Shown in pieces: positions 9,024 through 18,490 of a stretch of DNA of 64,000 nt. Where the stretch lies: NCBI RefSeq assembly GCF_014336955.1, contig NZ_QRAI01000001.1:744001-808000 (forward strand), written 5' to 3'. Positions within the stretch are counted from its first letter, which is position 1; each line of letters starts with the position of its first letter. Made by a program: the position numbers and the translations under genes. Under the pieces are notes generated by a model that was given only the letters and a program-made list of their open reading frames with translations, was not told the origin of the DNA and ran no database searches. The stretch is from Saccharophagus sp. K07 (GTDB lineage: Bacteria > Pseudomonadota > Gammaproteobacteria > Pseudomonadales > Cellvibrionaceae).

Positions 9024-9724
9024 ACAAGTTACTCGCGTTAGGAATGTCTCTGAGTGCGCTTCTGGTAACGCCAGTATTCGCTCATGAAGATGATGATCCG
9101 GTGATCGTTAGTGTGACAGTGGATCAGCTCGAGCGGCGGTTCCGGGATGGTGACGACTCCTGGGCGCTGGATGCAGAAGCTTGGGTGGGTACCGATCTCA
9201 ACAAATTGTGGTTAAAGCTGGATGCGGAACGTTCCCGCAGTGATACCGAGGCGCTGGAGTTGCAACTTCTCTACGGCAGAGCCTTTTCGCCTTATTGGGA
9301 GTGGTTGGTCGGCGTGCGGCAGGATATAGATCCCGATCCTTCACGTACCTGGGGTGTTGTGGGGGTGCAAGGATTAGCCCCGTATTTTGTTGAAACGGAG
9401 CTATCGCTATTTATCGGCGACGATGGCGATGTGGCCGCACAGCTGGATCTGGAATACGAGCTCTTGTTCACCCAGCAACTGATTTTGCAGCCAGAATTGT
9501 CTTTGAAAGCATACGGGCAGGACGACGAGGACTCGGGGCAGGGTTCTGGACTTGCAGATATTTCCTTCGGTCTTCGCTTGCGCTACGAAATCCGCCCTGA
9601 GTTTGCACTTTATGTGGGTTGGCAGTGGAGCAAACAATACGGCGATACGGCGGATTACAGTCGCGCTGCCGGTAGCCCAACAGAGCAGGGTATGGCGGTG
9701 GTAGGGCTGAAAATCTGGTTTTGA
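9020..9724 (+). CDS. copB: CopB outer-membrane copper resistance protein
   Basis: The 234-residue protein has a signal peptide (MNKLLALGMSLSALLVTPVFA) and alternating amphipathic beta strands ending in aromatic F (GLKIWF), as expected for an outer-membrane barrel of the CopB family. Motifs such as EAWVGTDLNKLWLK and YGRAFSPYWEWLVGVRQD are characteristic. It is shorter than classical CopB because the Met/His-rich N-terminal region is absent; only HEDDDP follows the signal. GGAGGT lies 9 bases before the ATG, which overlaps the copA stop. Confidence 0.88.
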   Translation: MNKLLALGMSLSALLVTPVFAHEDDDPVIVSVTVDQLERRFRDGDDSWALDAEAWVGTDLNKLWLKLDAERSRSDTEALELQLLYGRAFSPYWEWLVGVRQDIDPDPSRTWGVVGVQGLAPYFVETELSLFIGDDGDVAAQLDLEYELLFTQQLILQPELSLKAYGQDDEDSGQGSGLADISFGLRLRYEIRPEFALYVGWQWSKQYGDTADYSRAAGSPTEQGMAVVGLKIWF

Positions 9725-9828
9725 GCGCTTTCTGAGCAGTTCCGCAAGGGCGAAAACTATGCCCTTGCATTGCGACGCAAAAACCGGATAATGCGCGGCT
9801 CGGCAAAAACGCTTGCCGCATCGCAATG

Positions 9829-9938
9829 GTGGCCCTGTCCGGTCCCCTCGCAATGGTCAACCGCGAACCCCGCCAGGCCCGGAAGGGAGCAACGGTAGTG
9901 ACTTGATCGTGTGCCGGGGTGTGGCTGGGTGGGGTCAT
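9829..9938 (+). ncRNA. ffs: Signal recognition particle 4.5S RNA
   Basis: The conserved apical domain is clear: CCAGGCCCGGAAGGGAGCAA with the GGAA tetraloop and asymmetric loop that bind Ffh, followed downstream by the partner strand GTGTGCCGGGGTGTGGCTGGG. The two ends can pair into the long 4.5S hairpin. Position directly before dnaX is common in Gammaproteobacteria. The exact 5' and 3' ends are approximate. Confidence 0.92.
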
Positions 9939-10012
9939 CTCCATCCTTCCCCGTTTTATATTTCTGATTTCCCTCTGAAATAAGCAAACTTGCCGACGAT
10001 TTGTCATGGTGT

Positions 10013-10043
10013 TTGCCAGCTTGTCCCGTCAGTCCGCTATAAT
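10013..10043 (+). promoter_or_regulatory. Likely sigma-70 promoter of dnaX
   Basis: A perfect TATAAT (10038-10043) is preceded by TTGCCA (10013-10018) with a 19-base spacer, slightly longer than ideal. It lies 30 bases before the dnaX start. Confidence 0.6.
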
Positions 10044-10073
10044 CCCGCGCTTCATTGAGCAGAGATCTTTCGA

Positions 10074-11915
10074 GTGAGTTATCAGGTATTAGCCCGCAAA
10101 TGGCGTCCGCGCACGTTTCGCGAAATGGTGGGGCAAGAGCATGTGCTCAAGGCCCTGATCAACGCGCTCGACCACAATCGCCTGCACCATGCCTATCTGT
10201 TTACGGGTACTCGCGGGGTCGGTAAAACCACCATCGCGCGTATTCTCGCCCGTTGTCTCAATTGTGAAGTCGGCATCAGCTCAGCGCCTTGTGGCGAGTG
10301 TTCGGCGTGTCGGGAGATCAACGAAGGCCGGTTTATCGATCTGATCGAAGTGGACGCGGCGTCGCGCACCAAGGTGGAGGACACCCGCGAACTGCTCGAT
10401 AACGTGCAATACGCGCCCACCCGGGGTCGCTTTAAGATCTATCTGATCGACGAAGTGCACATGCTCTCCAACCACAGCTTTAACGCGCTGCTGAAGACCC
10501 TGGAAGAGCCGCCGGCGCACGTCAAATTCCTGCTCGCTACCACTGATCCGCAAAAACTGCCCATCACCATTCTGTCCCGCTGTTTGCAGTTCAATCTGAA
10601 GAACATGAGCCCGGAGCGCATAGTGCAGCACCTGCATTACGTGCTGACGCAGGAAATGGTGCCGTTCGACGAAGCAGCTTTGTGGCAATTGGCGCGTTCC
10701 GCCGATGGCAGTATGCGCGATGCCTTGAGCTTGACCGATCAGGCGATTGCTTTTGGCAGTGGCAAGGTGTCATCCGAAGATGTCACCGCTATGCTCGGCA
10801 CCATCGACCATCGGTTTATCGAAAAACTGATGCTGGCGTTGATCGAAGGCGACGGCGCAACGCTACTGCAGGCCGTGGCCCAGTTTTCCGAGCAGTCGCC
10901 GGATTACTACAGTGCGCTCGGCGATCTGATCACTTTGTTGCACCGTATTGCCATAGCCCAGGCTCTGCCGGAGGCGGTGGACAACAGCTATGGCGATCGC
11001 GAGCAGATTTTGAAATTTGCCCAGATGCTGACGCCGGAAGATGTGCAGCTGTTCTATCAGACGGGTTTATTAGGGCGGCGCGACCTGCCCTTGGCGCCCG
11101 ATCCGCGCAGTGGTTTTGAGATGACGCTGCTGCGCATGCTGGCGTTTAAGCCGCAGGGTTTGGTGGATATACCGACGCGTCCGTTGGCGAAGCAAGCGGT
11201 TGCCTTGCCGGATCACGAAGGGGGACAACCCGCAAAAAAGTTTGAACCGGAGCCAAAAGAGTCGCCCGCACGGGCGGCTCTGATGTCGGCATTGCAGGCT
11301 CCACCGGCGCCCCGGGCTTCCAACGATTTGCCCGCTGAACCTCCCAAGCCAGCACCAGCGCCTCCACCACCACCGGTTGCGCCTCCAGTGTCAGCGGAAC
11401 CGCCGGTACACCAAGCAGCGCCTGTGCAACCAGCATCAGTAGCTGCGCAATCAACACCAGTATCTGCGCCGCCAAAAGCGCCGACGCCGGTCTTTTCTGC
11501 GCCTGGCGCGGTCAAAACCTTAGGAGAATTGGAGCCGGAAAATTGGATCGCGGTGTATCAGGCGCTCAACGTGCGCGGCATTTTGCAAAGCACTGCGGCG
11601 AACTGCATTTTGGCCGAGCGCCGTGGCAACCATTTGTTTTTTGCGCTCGACCAGGACAAAGGCAGCCTGTTTGATGCATCCCATCGCCAGCGGTTGGCGG
11701 ATTTGCTGCAGGAATATTTTGCTGAGCCGGTGCAGGTAACTATCGAAGTCCGCGAATTACCGGCCGGTGTGGAAACGCCGGCTATGTGGCTTGAGCGGCA
11801 AAAACGTGAAGCGCGCGAAGCAGCCATTCAGCGCCTGCGCGACGATCCGCTGGTGCAACAATTGGAGCGCGAATTAGGCGCGACGCTGGACGAAGAGTCC
11901 GTAACTTATTCATGA
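10074..11915 (+). CDS. dnaX: DNA polymerase III subunits gamma/tau
   Basis: The 613-residue tau form is the AAA+ clamp-loader ATPase of the replicase. Walker A is GTRGVGKT (45-52), zinc cysteines are C64, C73, C76 and C79, and DEVHML marks Walker B. A Pro/Ala-rich linker (about 400-485) precedes the C-terminal tau domain that binds polymerase and helicase. The GTG start at 10074 has only a weak ribosome-binding site. A heptamer A AAA AAG at 11234-11240 would give a shorter gamma form of about 390 residues by -1 frameshift (see separate entry). ybaB and recR follow, the usual gene order. Confidence 0.95.
   Translation: MSYQVLARKWRPRTFREMVGQEHVLKALINALDHNRLHHAYLFTGTRGVGKTTIARILARCLNCEVGISSAPCGECSACREINEGRFIDLIEVDAASRTKVEDTRELLDNVQYAPTRGRFKIYLIDEVHMLSNHSFNALLKTLEEPPAHVKFLLATTDPQKLPITILSRCLQFNLKNMSPERIVQHLHYVLTQEMVPFDEAALWQLARSADGSMRDALSLTDQAIAFGSGKVSSEDVTAMLGTIDHRFIEKLMLALIEGDGATLLQAVAQFSEQSPDYYSALGDLITLLHRIAIAQALPEAVDNSYGDREQILKFAQMLTPEDVQLFYQTGLLGRRDLPLAPDPRSGFEMTLLRMLAFKPQGLVDIPTRPLAKQAVALPDHEGGQPAKKFEPEPKESPARAALMSALQAPPAPRASNDLPAEPPKPAPAPPPPPVAPPVSAEPPVHQAAPVQPASVAAQSTPVSAPPKAPTPVFSAPGAVKTLGELEPENWIAVYQALNVRGILQSTAANCILAERRGNHLFFALDQDKGSLFDASHRQRLADLLQEYFAEPVQVTIEVRELPAGVETPAMWLERQKREAREAAIQRLRDDPLVQQLERELGATLDEESVTYS
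11218..11280 (+). promoter_or_regulatory. Programmed -1 frameshift signal in dnaX (gamma subunit)
   Basis: The slippery heptamer A AAA AAG (11234-11240) lies in the zero frame as GCA AAA AAG. After a -1 slip the next codons are GTT TGA, giving a stop at 11243-11245. A GGGGG-containing Shine-Dalgarno-like element ends 9 bases upstream. A perfect 9-bp stem with a GCAC loop spans 11259-11280; an alternative pairing (GAGCC with GGCTC) starts nearer the heptamer. All three elements match the well-studied E. coli dnaX signal. Confidence 0.8.
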
Positions 11916-11949
11916 GCCTTTTAGGTTCGTAACGAAGTGAGGTGTAGCC

Positions 11950-12270
11950 ATGTTTAACATGGAAGACATTATGAAGCAGGCTCAGGCCGTGCAAGAGAAA
12001 ATGCAAAAAATGCAGGAAGATCTCGCCAATGTTGAAGTGGTAGGCGAGGCCGGCGCAGGACTTGTGAAAGTCACTATGACCGGACGCAACGACGTGCGCC
12101 GCGTGACTATAGATCCGAGCGTGCTGAGCGAAGAGAAAGAATTCCTCGAAGATCTGCTGGCTGCCGCAGTCAATGATGCTCTGCGCCGTGCCGATGAAGC
12201 CAAAACCCAGAAAATGGGCAGTCTGGCCGCCGGGTTCAATATTCCACCTGGATTCAAGATGCCGTTCTAA
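11950..12270 (+). CDS. ybaB: YbaB/EbfC nucleoid-associated protein
   Basis: This 106-residue protein has the family pattern [22 protein letters not shown], then GGA-like and [17 protein letters not shown] blocks. Family members are small dimeric DNA-binding proteins of the nucleoid. It lies between dnaX and recR, the conserved position. AGGTG lies 6 bases before the ATG. Confidence 0.95.
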   Translation: MFNMEDIMKQAQAVQEKMQKMQEDLANVEVVGEAGAGLVKVTMTGRNDVRRVTIDPSVLSEEKEFLEDLLAAAVNDALRRADEAKTQKMGSLAAGFNIPPGFKMPF

Positions 12271-12333
12271 GCTTCTTTGGATCTTTGCTTCTTGGACCTT
12301 TCTGTTGACGCATTTCCATTCTGAGACTTCGCT

Positions 12334-12921
12334 GTGCTGAGTCCCCTGATCGACCACCTGATCCGCTCCCTGCGCATTCTGCCGGGAGTAGGACCTAAAT
12401 CCGCCCAGCGCATGGCGCTGTATTTGTTGGAGCGCAATCGCGAAGGCGCCCTGGCGCTCGCTCAGGCCATTACCAATGCTGCGGAACATGTTAAACACTG
12501 CGTCAGCTGCCGGACTTTGACCGAGCAGAACCAGTGCAGCATCTGCGCGAATCCACGGCGCGATGCGAGCCTGCTGTGTGTGGTGGAAAGTCCCGCCGAT
12601 ATTTTTGCGCTGGAGCAGTCAGCGAGTTTCAACGGCAAATACTTTGTGCTGCATGGGCGACTTTCGCCAATTGATGGCATAGGTCCCGCAGAACTGGGAA
12701 TGGATAAATTGCTGGAACGTCTGAACGGCGTTACCGAAGTGATTGTCGCCACCAATCCCACCATGGAAGGGGAGGCGACAGCGCATTACATAGCCGAAAA
12801 GGCCAAGCAGCGCGGCATTAAAGTGACGCGTATTGCCCACGGAGTGCCGATCGGCGGCGAGCTGGAATATATCGACGGCGGTACCCTGGCGCATGCCCTC
12901 GCCAGTCGGCGGGAGTTGTGA
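12334..12921 (+). CDS. recR: Recombination mediator RecR
   Basis: The 195-residue protein works with RecF/RecO to load RecA at gaps. It shows the helix-hairpin-helix start ([17 protein letters not shown]), a four-cysteine zinc site (C56, C59, C68, C71) and a Toprim domain ([14 protein letters not shown]). The GTG start has no strong ribosome-binding site, so it may be coupled to upstream genes. The stop overlaps the rnd start (TGATG). Confidence 0.95.
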   Translation: MLSPLIDHLIRSLRILPGVGPKSAQRMALYLLERNREGALALAQAITNAAEHVKHCVSCRTLTEQNQCSICANPRRDASLLCVVESPADIFALEQSASFNGKYFVLHGRLSPIDGIGPAELGMDKLLERLNGVTEVIVATNPTMEGEATAHYIAEKAKQRGIKVTRIAHGVPIGGELEYIDGGTLAHALASRREL

Positions 12922-14084
12922 TGGAAAAACAAGATTCTGAAAGCACTGTGGCCTTGGGTGAGTGCCGCCAGCCAATTGTCTGGGTTGCCGATTCCGCGCA
13001 ATTAGATGTTTTGTGTGAGCGTTGGAAAAGCTTGTCGTGGCTGGCGCTCGATACGGAATTTATGCGCATCGACACTTTTTATCCGGTGCCTGCATTGCTG
13101 CAGATCAACGACGGCACGGCGAGTTATTTGATCGATCCGCTTTCTCTCGACGATGTCACTTCGCTGCGAGCTTTGATGGAGTCGCCGGACGTGCAGAAAG
13201 TGTTGCACGCCTGCTCGGAAGATCTGGAAGTTTTCCAAATTCTGCTCAACTGCCTGCCGGTCAATTTGCTCGATACCCAAGTCGCCGCAGCTTTTTGTGG
13301 TTACGGCTATTCCGTCGGTTACGCCAACCTCGTGCGCGCTGTGCTCGGCGTGCAGCTTCCCAAAGATGAAACCCGCTCCAACTGGCTGCAGCGCCCACTG
13401 ACCGATGCGCAGCAGCGCTACGCGGCATTGGATGTGGAATATCTCTATCAAATCACCCTGCACCTGAAAGAGCAGCTTGCGAAATTGGGCAGACAATCCT
13501 GGGTGCAGGAAGAGTGTGATTTGATGGTGCCGGCTTTTCTGGAAAGCCAGAAATTAAGCAATGCCAGCGCGAGATTTCGCGGTGCCTGGCGCTTGAACCA
13601 GCGGCAGCTGGCGGTGCTGATGGAGTTGGCGGCGTGGCGCGATCAGACCGCACAGAGCCAAAACATTGTGCGCGGCCATGTGCTGCGCGACAAAAGCGTT
13701 TTTGCCATAGCGGAAACATTGCCCACGCATATTTCCCAGCTGCGCAAAGTGCCGGAGCTGTCGGACAAATTGATTCGTCGCTACGGTGATCGCGTAATTG
13801 AAATCGTTGAGCAGGTGCGCGCCATGCCGGAAGAGGATTTACCACCGCGCTTGCCGCGTCCGCCCGGTACTGCGCAGCAAACACGTATCAACGAAATGCG
13901 CGATGCACTGGCGCAAGTGGCAGAAGAATTAAAGGTTGCCCCGGAATATCTCGCCCGGCGCAAAGATTTTGAGTTTATTATGCGCGCCCTCCAGGAGGGC
14001 AAATCCGGTGATGATTTGTTTCCGGCGAGTTTGAGCGGTTGGCGCTCTGAATTCGTCAAACCTTGTTTGCAGAAATTTTTATGA
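12921..14084 (+). CDS. rnd: Ribonuclease D
   Basis: The 387-residue 3'-5' exoribonuclease trims tRNA precursors. The DEDD catalytic residues start with D44 and E46 in LALDTEFMR, followed by HACSEDLEVF and the YAALDVEYLYQI block. An HRDC domain follows (about 215-295). ATG 12921 is preferred over GTG 12918 because GGGAG at 12911-12915 is 5 bases away. Start and stop overlap recR and ycgL, indicating one tightly packed operon. Confidence 0.95.
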   Translation: MEKQDSESTVALGECRQPIVWVADSAQLDVLCERWKSLSWLALDTEFMRIDTFYPVPALLQINDGTASYLIDPLSLDDVTSLRALMESPDVQKVLHACSEDLEVFQILLNCLPVNLLDTQVAAAFCGYGYSVGYANLVRAVLGVQLPKDETRSNWLQRPLTDAQQRYAALDVEYLYQITLHLKEQLAKLGRQSWVQEECDLMVPAFLESQKLSNASARFRGAWRLNQRQLAVLMELAAWRDQTAQSQNIVRGHVLRDKSVFAIAETLPTHISQLRKVPELSDKLIRRYGDRVIEIVEQVRAMPEEDLPPRLPRPPGTAQQTRINEMRDALAQVAEELKVAPEYLARRKDFEFIMRALQEGKSGDDLFPASLSGWRSEFVKPCLQKFL

Positions 14085-14368
14085 ACGGCGTTCTTTGCAA
14101 CATTTATCGCAGCTCCAAAAAAGACGAAACCTATTTATATGTGGAAAAAAGCCGCGGTCTCGCCTGCGTGCCCGAAGCATTATTGGAACTGTTTGGAAAA
14201 CCCGAGTTGGTGATGACGCTGTTGCTAAATGAACAACGCCGTCTCGCCAGAGCGGATATCGCCAAAGTATTGGAAGCGCTGGCGGGGCAGGGCTATTACC
14301 TTCAATTGCCTCCGCCGCCCGAAACCTATATGCAGGAAATCAATAAACACAATGACAAACTCATCTGA
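14081..14368 (+). CDS. YcgL domain protein
   Basis: The 95-residue protein starts MNGVLCNIYRSSKKDETYLY and ends with LPPPPETYMQEINKHNDKLI, both diagnostic of the YcgL family (UPF0745), a small alpha/beta protein of unknown biochemical role that is regularly found after rnd. Its ATG overlaps the rnd stop (ATGA). An upstream in-frame start at 14063 lies inside rnd and is not needed. Confidence 0.88.
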   Translation: MNGVLCNIYRSSKKDETYLYVEKSRGLACVPEALLELFGKPELVMTLLLNEQRRLARADIAKVLEALAGQGYYLQLPPPPETYMQEINKHNDKLI

Positions 14369-14594
14369 GCTTTCTCCGGTTGAACTGACGGAACACATAC
14401 AGGATCTGCAAGCTCGTTTGGCTTTTCAGGAAGATGCGCTGCAGGTGATGAGCGAGCAGATGGCTTTGCAAGCACAGGAATTGCAGATGGTGCGTGAACA
14501 GATGCAGGTGCTGAATAAAAAACTCAACGATCTGTTTTATCAGATGGAACAGCGTGCGGAAGCTCCTCCAATCGAGCGCCCCCCGCATTACTAG
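14352..14594 (+). CDS. slyX: SlyX family protein
   Basis: This 80-residue coiled-coil protein (LQARLAFQEDALQVMSEQMA, then LNKKLNDLFYQM, ending PPHY) matches SlyX, a small family of unknown function. Its ATG overlaps the end of the YcgL gene by 17 bases, so translation is probably coupled. A longer frame reaching back to 14229 would lie wholly within the previous gene and is not used. Confidence 0.85.
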   Translation: MTNSSELSPVELTEHIQDLQARLAFQEDALQVMSEQMALQAQELQMVREQMQVLNKKLNDLFYQMEQRAEAPPIERPPHY

Positions 14595-14671
14595 GAGCTA
14601 TCTCAAAATCAGTCGAGCGCAGGCGTTTTGGTGATGACTTCTAATAGATCGAACCCTTACACGGATACGAC

Positions 14672-15028
14672 ATGTACACACAAGAAGAATATTTGTACGG
14701 CTGGTTGATGTATGCAGGTGGAGCATTACTGCTGATTGTGTGCGGCTGGGTTTTGACGGCTCGCATTCCCTGGAATTCATTGCGTCAAATCATCCGAGCC
14801 TTGGGCATTACAACCCTGTGTGTGCCCTGGTATGCCGACGCCGATAAGCAATACCTCGCCCCGGCGTGGATCATTGCCGCGTTTGAAGGACTTTTTGATA
14901 AAAATTTCTGGCGTGCTGGCGGACCCCTGTTATCAGCACTCGCTGTAGCGTTTGCGATGGCGGTATTGATTTTAGTGATCGCTCGTTTTTCCGGACGTGG
15001 AAAAGCGGAACAAGCCGATAACGAATAG
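14672..15028 (+). CDS. Conserved two-helix membrane protein, unknown role
   Basis: The 118-residue protein has hydrophobic segments at about 12-31 and 88-107, separated by a region with CVPWYADADKQYLAPAWIIAA. The motif VPWY followed by APAWI and a conserved FE recurs in small uncharacterised gammaproteobacterial inner-membrane proteins; no function can be assigned. It starts 77 bases after slyX and precedes the vWA gene; a stable hairpin lies in the gap after it. Confidence 0.7.
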   Translation: MYTQEEYLYGWLMYAGGALLLIVCGWVLTARIPWNSLRQIIRALGITTLCVPWYADADKQYLAPAWIIAAFEGLFDKNFWRAGGPLLSALAVAFAMAVLILVIARFSGRGKAEQADNE

Positions 15029-15078
15029 GTTTATGTCTTTCGCGCTTCGTATCCTTTCCTTGATTTCCAAGTAAATTA

Positions 15079-15102
15079 ATTCCCTGGCTTTGGCCAGGGA
15101 AT
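15079..15102. terminator. Hairpin after membrane protein gene
   Basis: A perfect 10-bp stem (ATTCCCTGGC / GCCAGGGAAT) with loop TTTG lies 50 bases after the stop. It lacks a downstream T-run, so termination may be weak or Rho-dependent. Confidence 0.5.
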
Positions 15103-15278
15103 GTCCCTCCTTCGATAACGCCTTTCCCCAGCTATAACCACCTGCCTCTGCTATAACTAATCAAAGCTTTTTCTCTGAAAAGAACGGTGTCATCCCGGTA
15201 AAGGAAAAGCCACGACTGACGGACCAACTTTTAAAGCGGGAAGCCAAACACAATCAGTCGCACTCCGGACGGATGACT

Positions 15279-17477
15279 ATGTCGTCGCACAAACGATTTT
15301 TCTCATTACATGCTTATCTGACCTGGCTGCTATGGCTGTGCTGTGTCAGTGCGGGCGCCTGGGCACAGGGCGACCAGAAGCCAGATGTGCGTTTAGTCAT
15401 AGATGTGTCCGGCAGCATGAAGCGCAATGACCCCAACAATCTGCGTCAGCCAGCGGTGGAGCTATTGGTGCGGATGGTGCCGGACGGTGCCAAGGCTGGG
15501 GTGTGGACCTTTGGTCAGTCCGTCAATATGTTGATTCCCCATCGCACGGTAAATGCCGAGTGGCGCGCAGTCGCCGCACGCAAAGCGGGCGATATCAATT
15601 CTGTAGGCTTGTTCACCAACATCGGCGGCGCCTTGGAAACTGCGGCTTACGACCTGCAAAAGCGCGATCCGAGTTATCTCACCAGTGTAATTCTGCTGAC
15701 CGACGGCATGGTGGATATTTCCAAATCCGCGGCCGAGAACGAGGCGGAACGGCGGAGGGTGGTGGAGCAGGTTTTTCCGAGTCTCAAGCAGGCGGGATAT
15801 AAAGTGCATGCGGTGGCGCTTTCGGACGAGGCGGACATGGCGCTGATGGAAAAGCTGGCGCTGACCACCGGAGGTACCTTTGCTGTGGCGAATACCGCAG
15901 ATGATCTGATGAAGATTTTTTTGCGCGCGTTCGATCAGGCCGTGCCGAGTCAAAAAGTCCCTCTGCAAAACAACCGCTTTTTGGTGGATTCCAGCATTGA
16001 TGAATTCACCGCGCTGATTTTCCGCACAGATCCAGCTGAGCAGACCCGCTTGATCGGCCCTGATCAGCTCGTCATGCGCTCGGACAAATTCCCCAAAGAC
16101 GTCAGCTGGCTGCGGACGCGGACATATGATCTGGTGACAGTAAAAGATCCTTACGAGGGCGAGTGGCAGATAGTGGCGGCCTTTGGGCCGGAAAGCCGCG
16201 TGACCGTGGTCAGCAACTTGGCCCTGCGGGTAAAAACTCTGCCGAACAACCTGTTTCTGGGGGCCTCCGAAACCTTGAGCTTTGTTTTATATGCCGATGG
16301 CAAAGCGGTAACTGATAGAACCTTCCTGGGTTTGCTGCAGGTTAACGCCAGCCTGAGATACGGCAGGACCGAAGACGCGGTGGCGGAACCTGTATGGTCG
16401 ACGACGGTGGCAGGCGACAGTGCCGATGACAAAGGTGTATTCACCATCCCCTTGCCGACCCTGGAAAAAATGGGGGTGTACGATCTGCAGCTGAGCGTCG
16501 ACGGCAAAACCTTTCAGCGGCAGTTTTCCCATCGCATCTCGGTGCGCGAACCTTTCAGCGTCCATCTGGAAGATAAATACGACAGCAACGGCGTTCTTCA
16601 GCATCTCCTGACCGTACGGGCCCATAGCGAACAGATTGATCCGCATCAAACTCAGGTTGCGGCCTCTGTTATCAATCCCATCCGCCGCCGGTTGGTGCGC
16701 CCAATGGAGCTGGTTGACACAGGCGAGTGGCGCACGACTGTGCCCATGGATTATCCGGGCGAATACAAAATTACCGTGCAGGTGAGCGGTACGGATACAT
16801 TGCGCGAGCCCTTTAATTACGAATTGACCCCGGTTACTTACACCCGGGGAGACGAAGACCCTTTGTTTGCGCCGGAACCGAAAATTTCAGAACCAGAGCC
16901 GCAACCCCAGCCACAGCCAGAACCGCAACCCGTGGCGCCTGAACCGGAAGTTGTGGCCGAACCGGAACCCGAGGAGGAATCCGGAGCCTTGCGCTGGTTG
17001 TGGTATGCGCTTTTAGGTTTAGGCAATTTTGCGATTCTTGCCGGTGGCTATGGGCTGTGGCGCTGGTGGCGCCGCCGCAAGTCCGAAGGTGAAGGAAATC
17101 TCTTGATACCGGAGACTGCTGCCGCGTCGGGCACCCCGCCTTCTGAATCCCGTAAAAAGCAGCCTGTGAGTGCAGCCCCGGCGCGTGAAGAAGAACCGCC
17201 TATGGAAGATTTGGAAGATGACTCCGAAGATGACTATGACATGATGGCCATGGACGACTTCGAGCGGGATCTGGTCGATAAGGTAATGGCTGGAGAGCCG
17301 CAAAAGGCCAAAGATGATTTTGCCGCGGAGATTCGCCGTGCTCAGGGCTTGGATATGGGCGAGAAGGAACTGGACGAGGCGATTACGACGCTGATTGATG
17401 AGCTGGATGGCGAGCGCCCTGAAGTGACGCTGCCACCGGACGATTTGGATGACTTTCCTATGGACGACAATCCATAA
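15279..17477 (+). CDS. Membrane-anchored von Willebrand A domain protein
   Basis: The protein has about 732 residues: a signal sequence (1-29), a vWA domain with an intact MIDAS motif DVSGS (42-46) and T/D partners, a beta-rich middle region, an E/P/Q-rich linker (about 525-565), one transmembrane helix (about 570-595) followed by WRRRK, and a very acidic cytoplasmic tail. It resembles the TIGR03503-type vWA family of Gammaproteobacteria, of unknown function. ATG 15279 has GGACGG 6 bases upstream; ATG 15273 is in frame but abuts that element. It converges on uppP. Confidence 0.8.
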   Translation: MSSHKRFFSLHAYLTWLLWLCCVSAGAWAQGDQKPDVRLVIDVSGSMKRNDPNNLRQPAVELLVRMVPDGAKAGVWTFGQSVNMLIPHRTVNAEWRAVAARKAGDINSVGLFTNIGGALETAAYDLQKRDPSYLTSVILLTDGMVDISKSAAENEAERRRVVEQVFPSLKQAGYKVHAVALSDEADMALMEKLALTTGGTFAVANTADDLMKIFLRAFDQAVPSQKVPLQNNRFLVDSSIDEFTALIFRTDPAEQTRLIGPDQLVMRSDKFPKDVSWLRTRTYDLVTVKDPYEGEWQIVAAFGPESRVTVVSNLALRVKTLPNNLFLGASETLSFVLYADGKAVTDRTFLGLLQVNASLRYGRTEDAVAEPVWSTTVAGDSADDKGVFTIPLPTLEKMGVYDLQLSVDGKTFQRQFSHRISVREPFSVHLEDKYDSNGVLQHLLTVRAHSEQIDPHQTQVAASVINPIRRRLVRPMELVDTGEWRTTVPMDYPGEYKITVQVSGTDTLREPFNYELTPVTYTRGDEDPLFAPEPKISEPEPQPQPQPEPQPVAPEPEVVAEPEPEEESGALRWLWYALLGLGNFAILAGGYGLWRWWRRRKSEGEGNLLIPETAAASGTPPSESRKKQPVSAAPAREEEPPMEDLEDDSEDDYDMMAMDDFERDLVDKVMAGEPQKAKDDFAAEIRRAQGLDMGEKELDEAITTLIDELDGERPEVTLPPDDLDDFPMDDNP

Positions 17478-17520
17478 AGGCTGCCGTCCGGTGATGGCGA
17501 TTGGCTCCTGGTGACGCTCC

Positions 17521-18321
17521 TTAATGGACGAGGACGAAATAGATCACTGCACCCAGGATCAAGCGGTAGATGACATAGGGCATCATGCCGAAACGGTTGA
17601 GCCACTGCAGGAAGTAATGAATCGCCAGTATGGCCGTCACGAATGACACGAACCCGCCGATCAAGAAAAGACTCCAATCGACCGCTATATCGCTCTGCGC
17701 CAATTCGGAAATTTTGGCTGCAGCGGCCAGAGTCGTGATCGGAATTGCCAGCAAGAATGAAAAACGTGCGGCTGCTTGACGATTCAATCCCAACAACAAT
17801 CCGGCAGTCAGGGTAATGCCGGAGCGGGAAGTGCCGGGAATCAATGCCAGCGCTTGCGCCACGCCTATCACCGCCACATCCAACCAGCGCAGTTTGCTCA
17901 GATCGCGAGTGCCTTTATTGGTGAGATCCGCAAACCCCAACAGCAGACCGAATACCACTGTAGTGATCGCGATAACGGCATAGGACCTCAAGGTGGTGTC
18001 GACTAGATCCATCAAGGCGAGGCCGGCTAGCCCAGTAGGAATCGTCCCTAATACGACCGCCCACGCCAGGCGGCTCTGACCAACCTGCTGGCGCCGGGCA
18101 ATCGAAAGCAATCCGTCTTGTACTATGGTGATGAGGTCTTTGCGGAAATAAATCACCACTGCCAATAAGGTGCCCACGTGAACGGCCAGATCGAACGCTA
18201 CCCCTTGGTCCTGCCAGCCGGTAAACACCGGCACCAGAATAAGGTGGGCTGAGCTGGAAATAGGCAAAAATTCGGTCAGTCCCTGGATAAGGCCCAGGAT
18301 AATCGCTTGAAGAGTCGTCAT
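17521..18321 (-). CDS. uppP: Undecaprenyl-diphosphatase UppP (BacA)
   Basis: The 266-residue inner-membrane enzyme dephosphorylates undecaprenyl diphosphate, recycling the lipid carrier for peptidoglycan; extra copies give bacitracin resistance. The signature GLTEFLPISSSAHLIL (14-29) and the second motif PGTSRSGITLTAGLLLG are present, with about eight hydrophobic segments. Length is normal. Confidence 0.96.
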   Translation of the reverse strand: MTTLQAIILGLIQGLTEFLPISSSAHLILVPVFTGWQDQGVAFDLAVHVGTLLAVVIYFRKDLITIVQDGLLSIARRQQVGQSRLAWAVVLGTIPTGLAGLALMDLVDTTLRSYAVIAITTVVFGLLLGFADLTNKGTRDLSKLRWLDVAVIGVAQALALIPGTSRSGITLTAGLLLGLNRQAAARFSFLLAIPITTLAAAAKISELAQSDIAVDWSLFLIGGFVSFVTAILAIHYFLQWLNRFGMMPYVIYRLILGAVIYFVLVH

Positions 18322-18490
18322 AGAGACTGTCTGTCGCTGGTTGAAGTCGGTTGGAGATCGGAGGACATAAAGAGAAGCAGCTTCCTGTCCGGCTAGAGGT
18401 TGTGCTTAGGGTGTAGAATGCTGCGTTTGACGCCGTATGCAGCGGCGGCGAGTTTAACAAAAAACTCATGCCCGACCACCAGTTCGCGAG

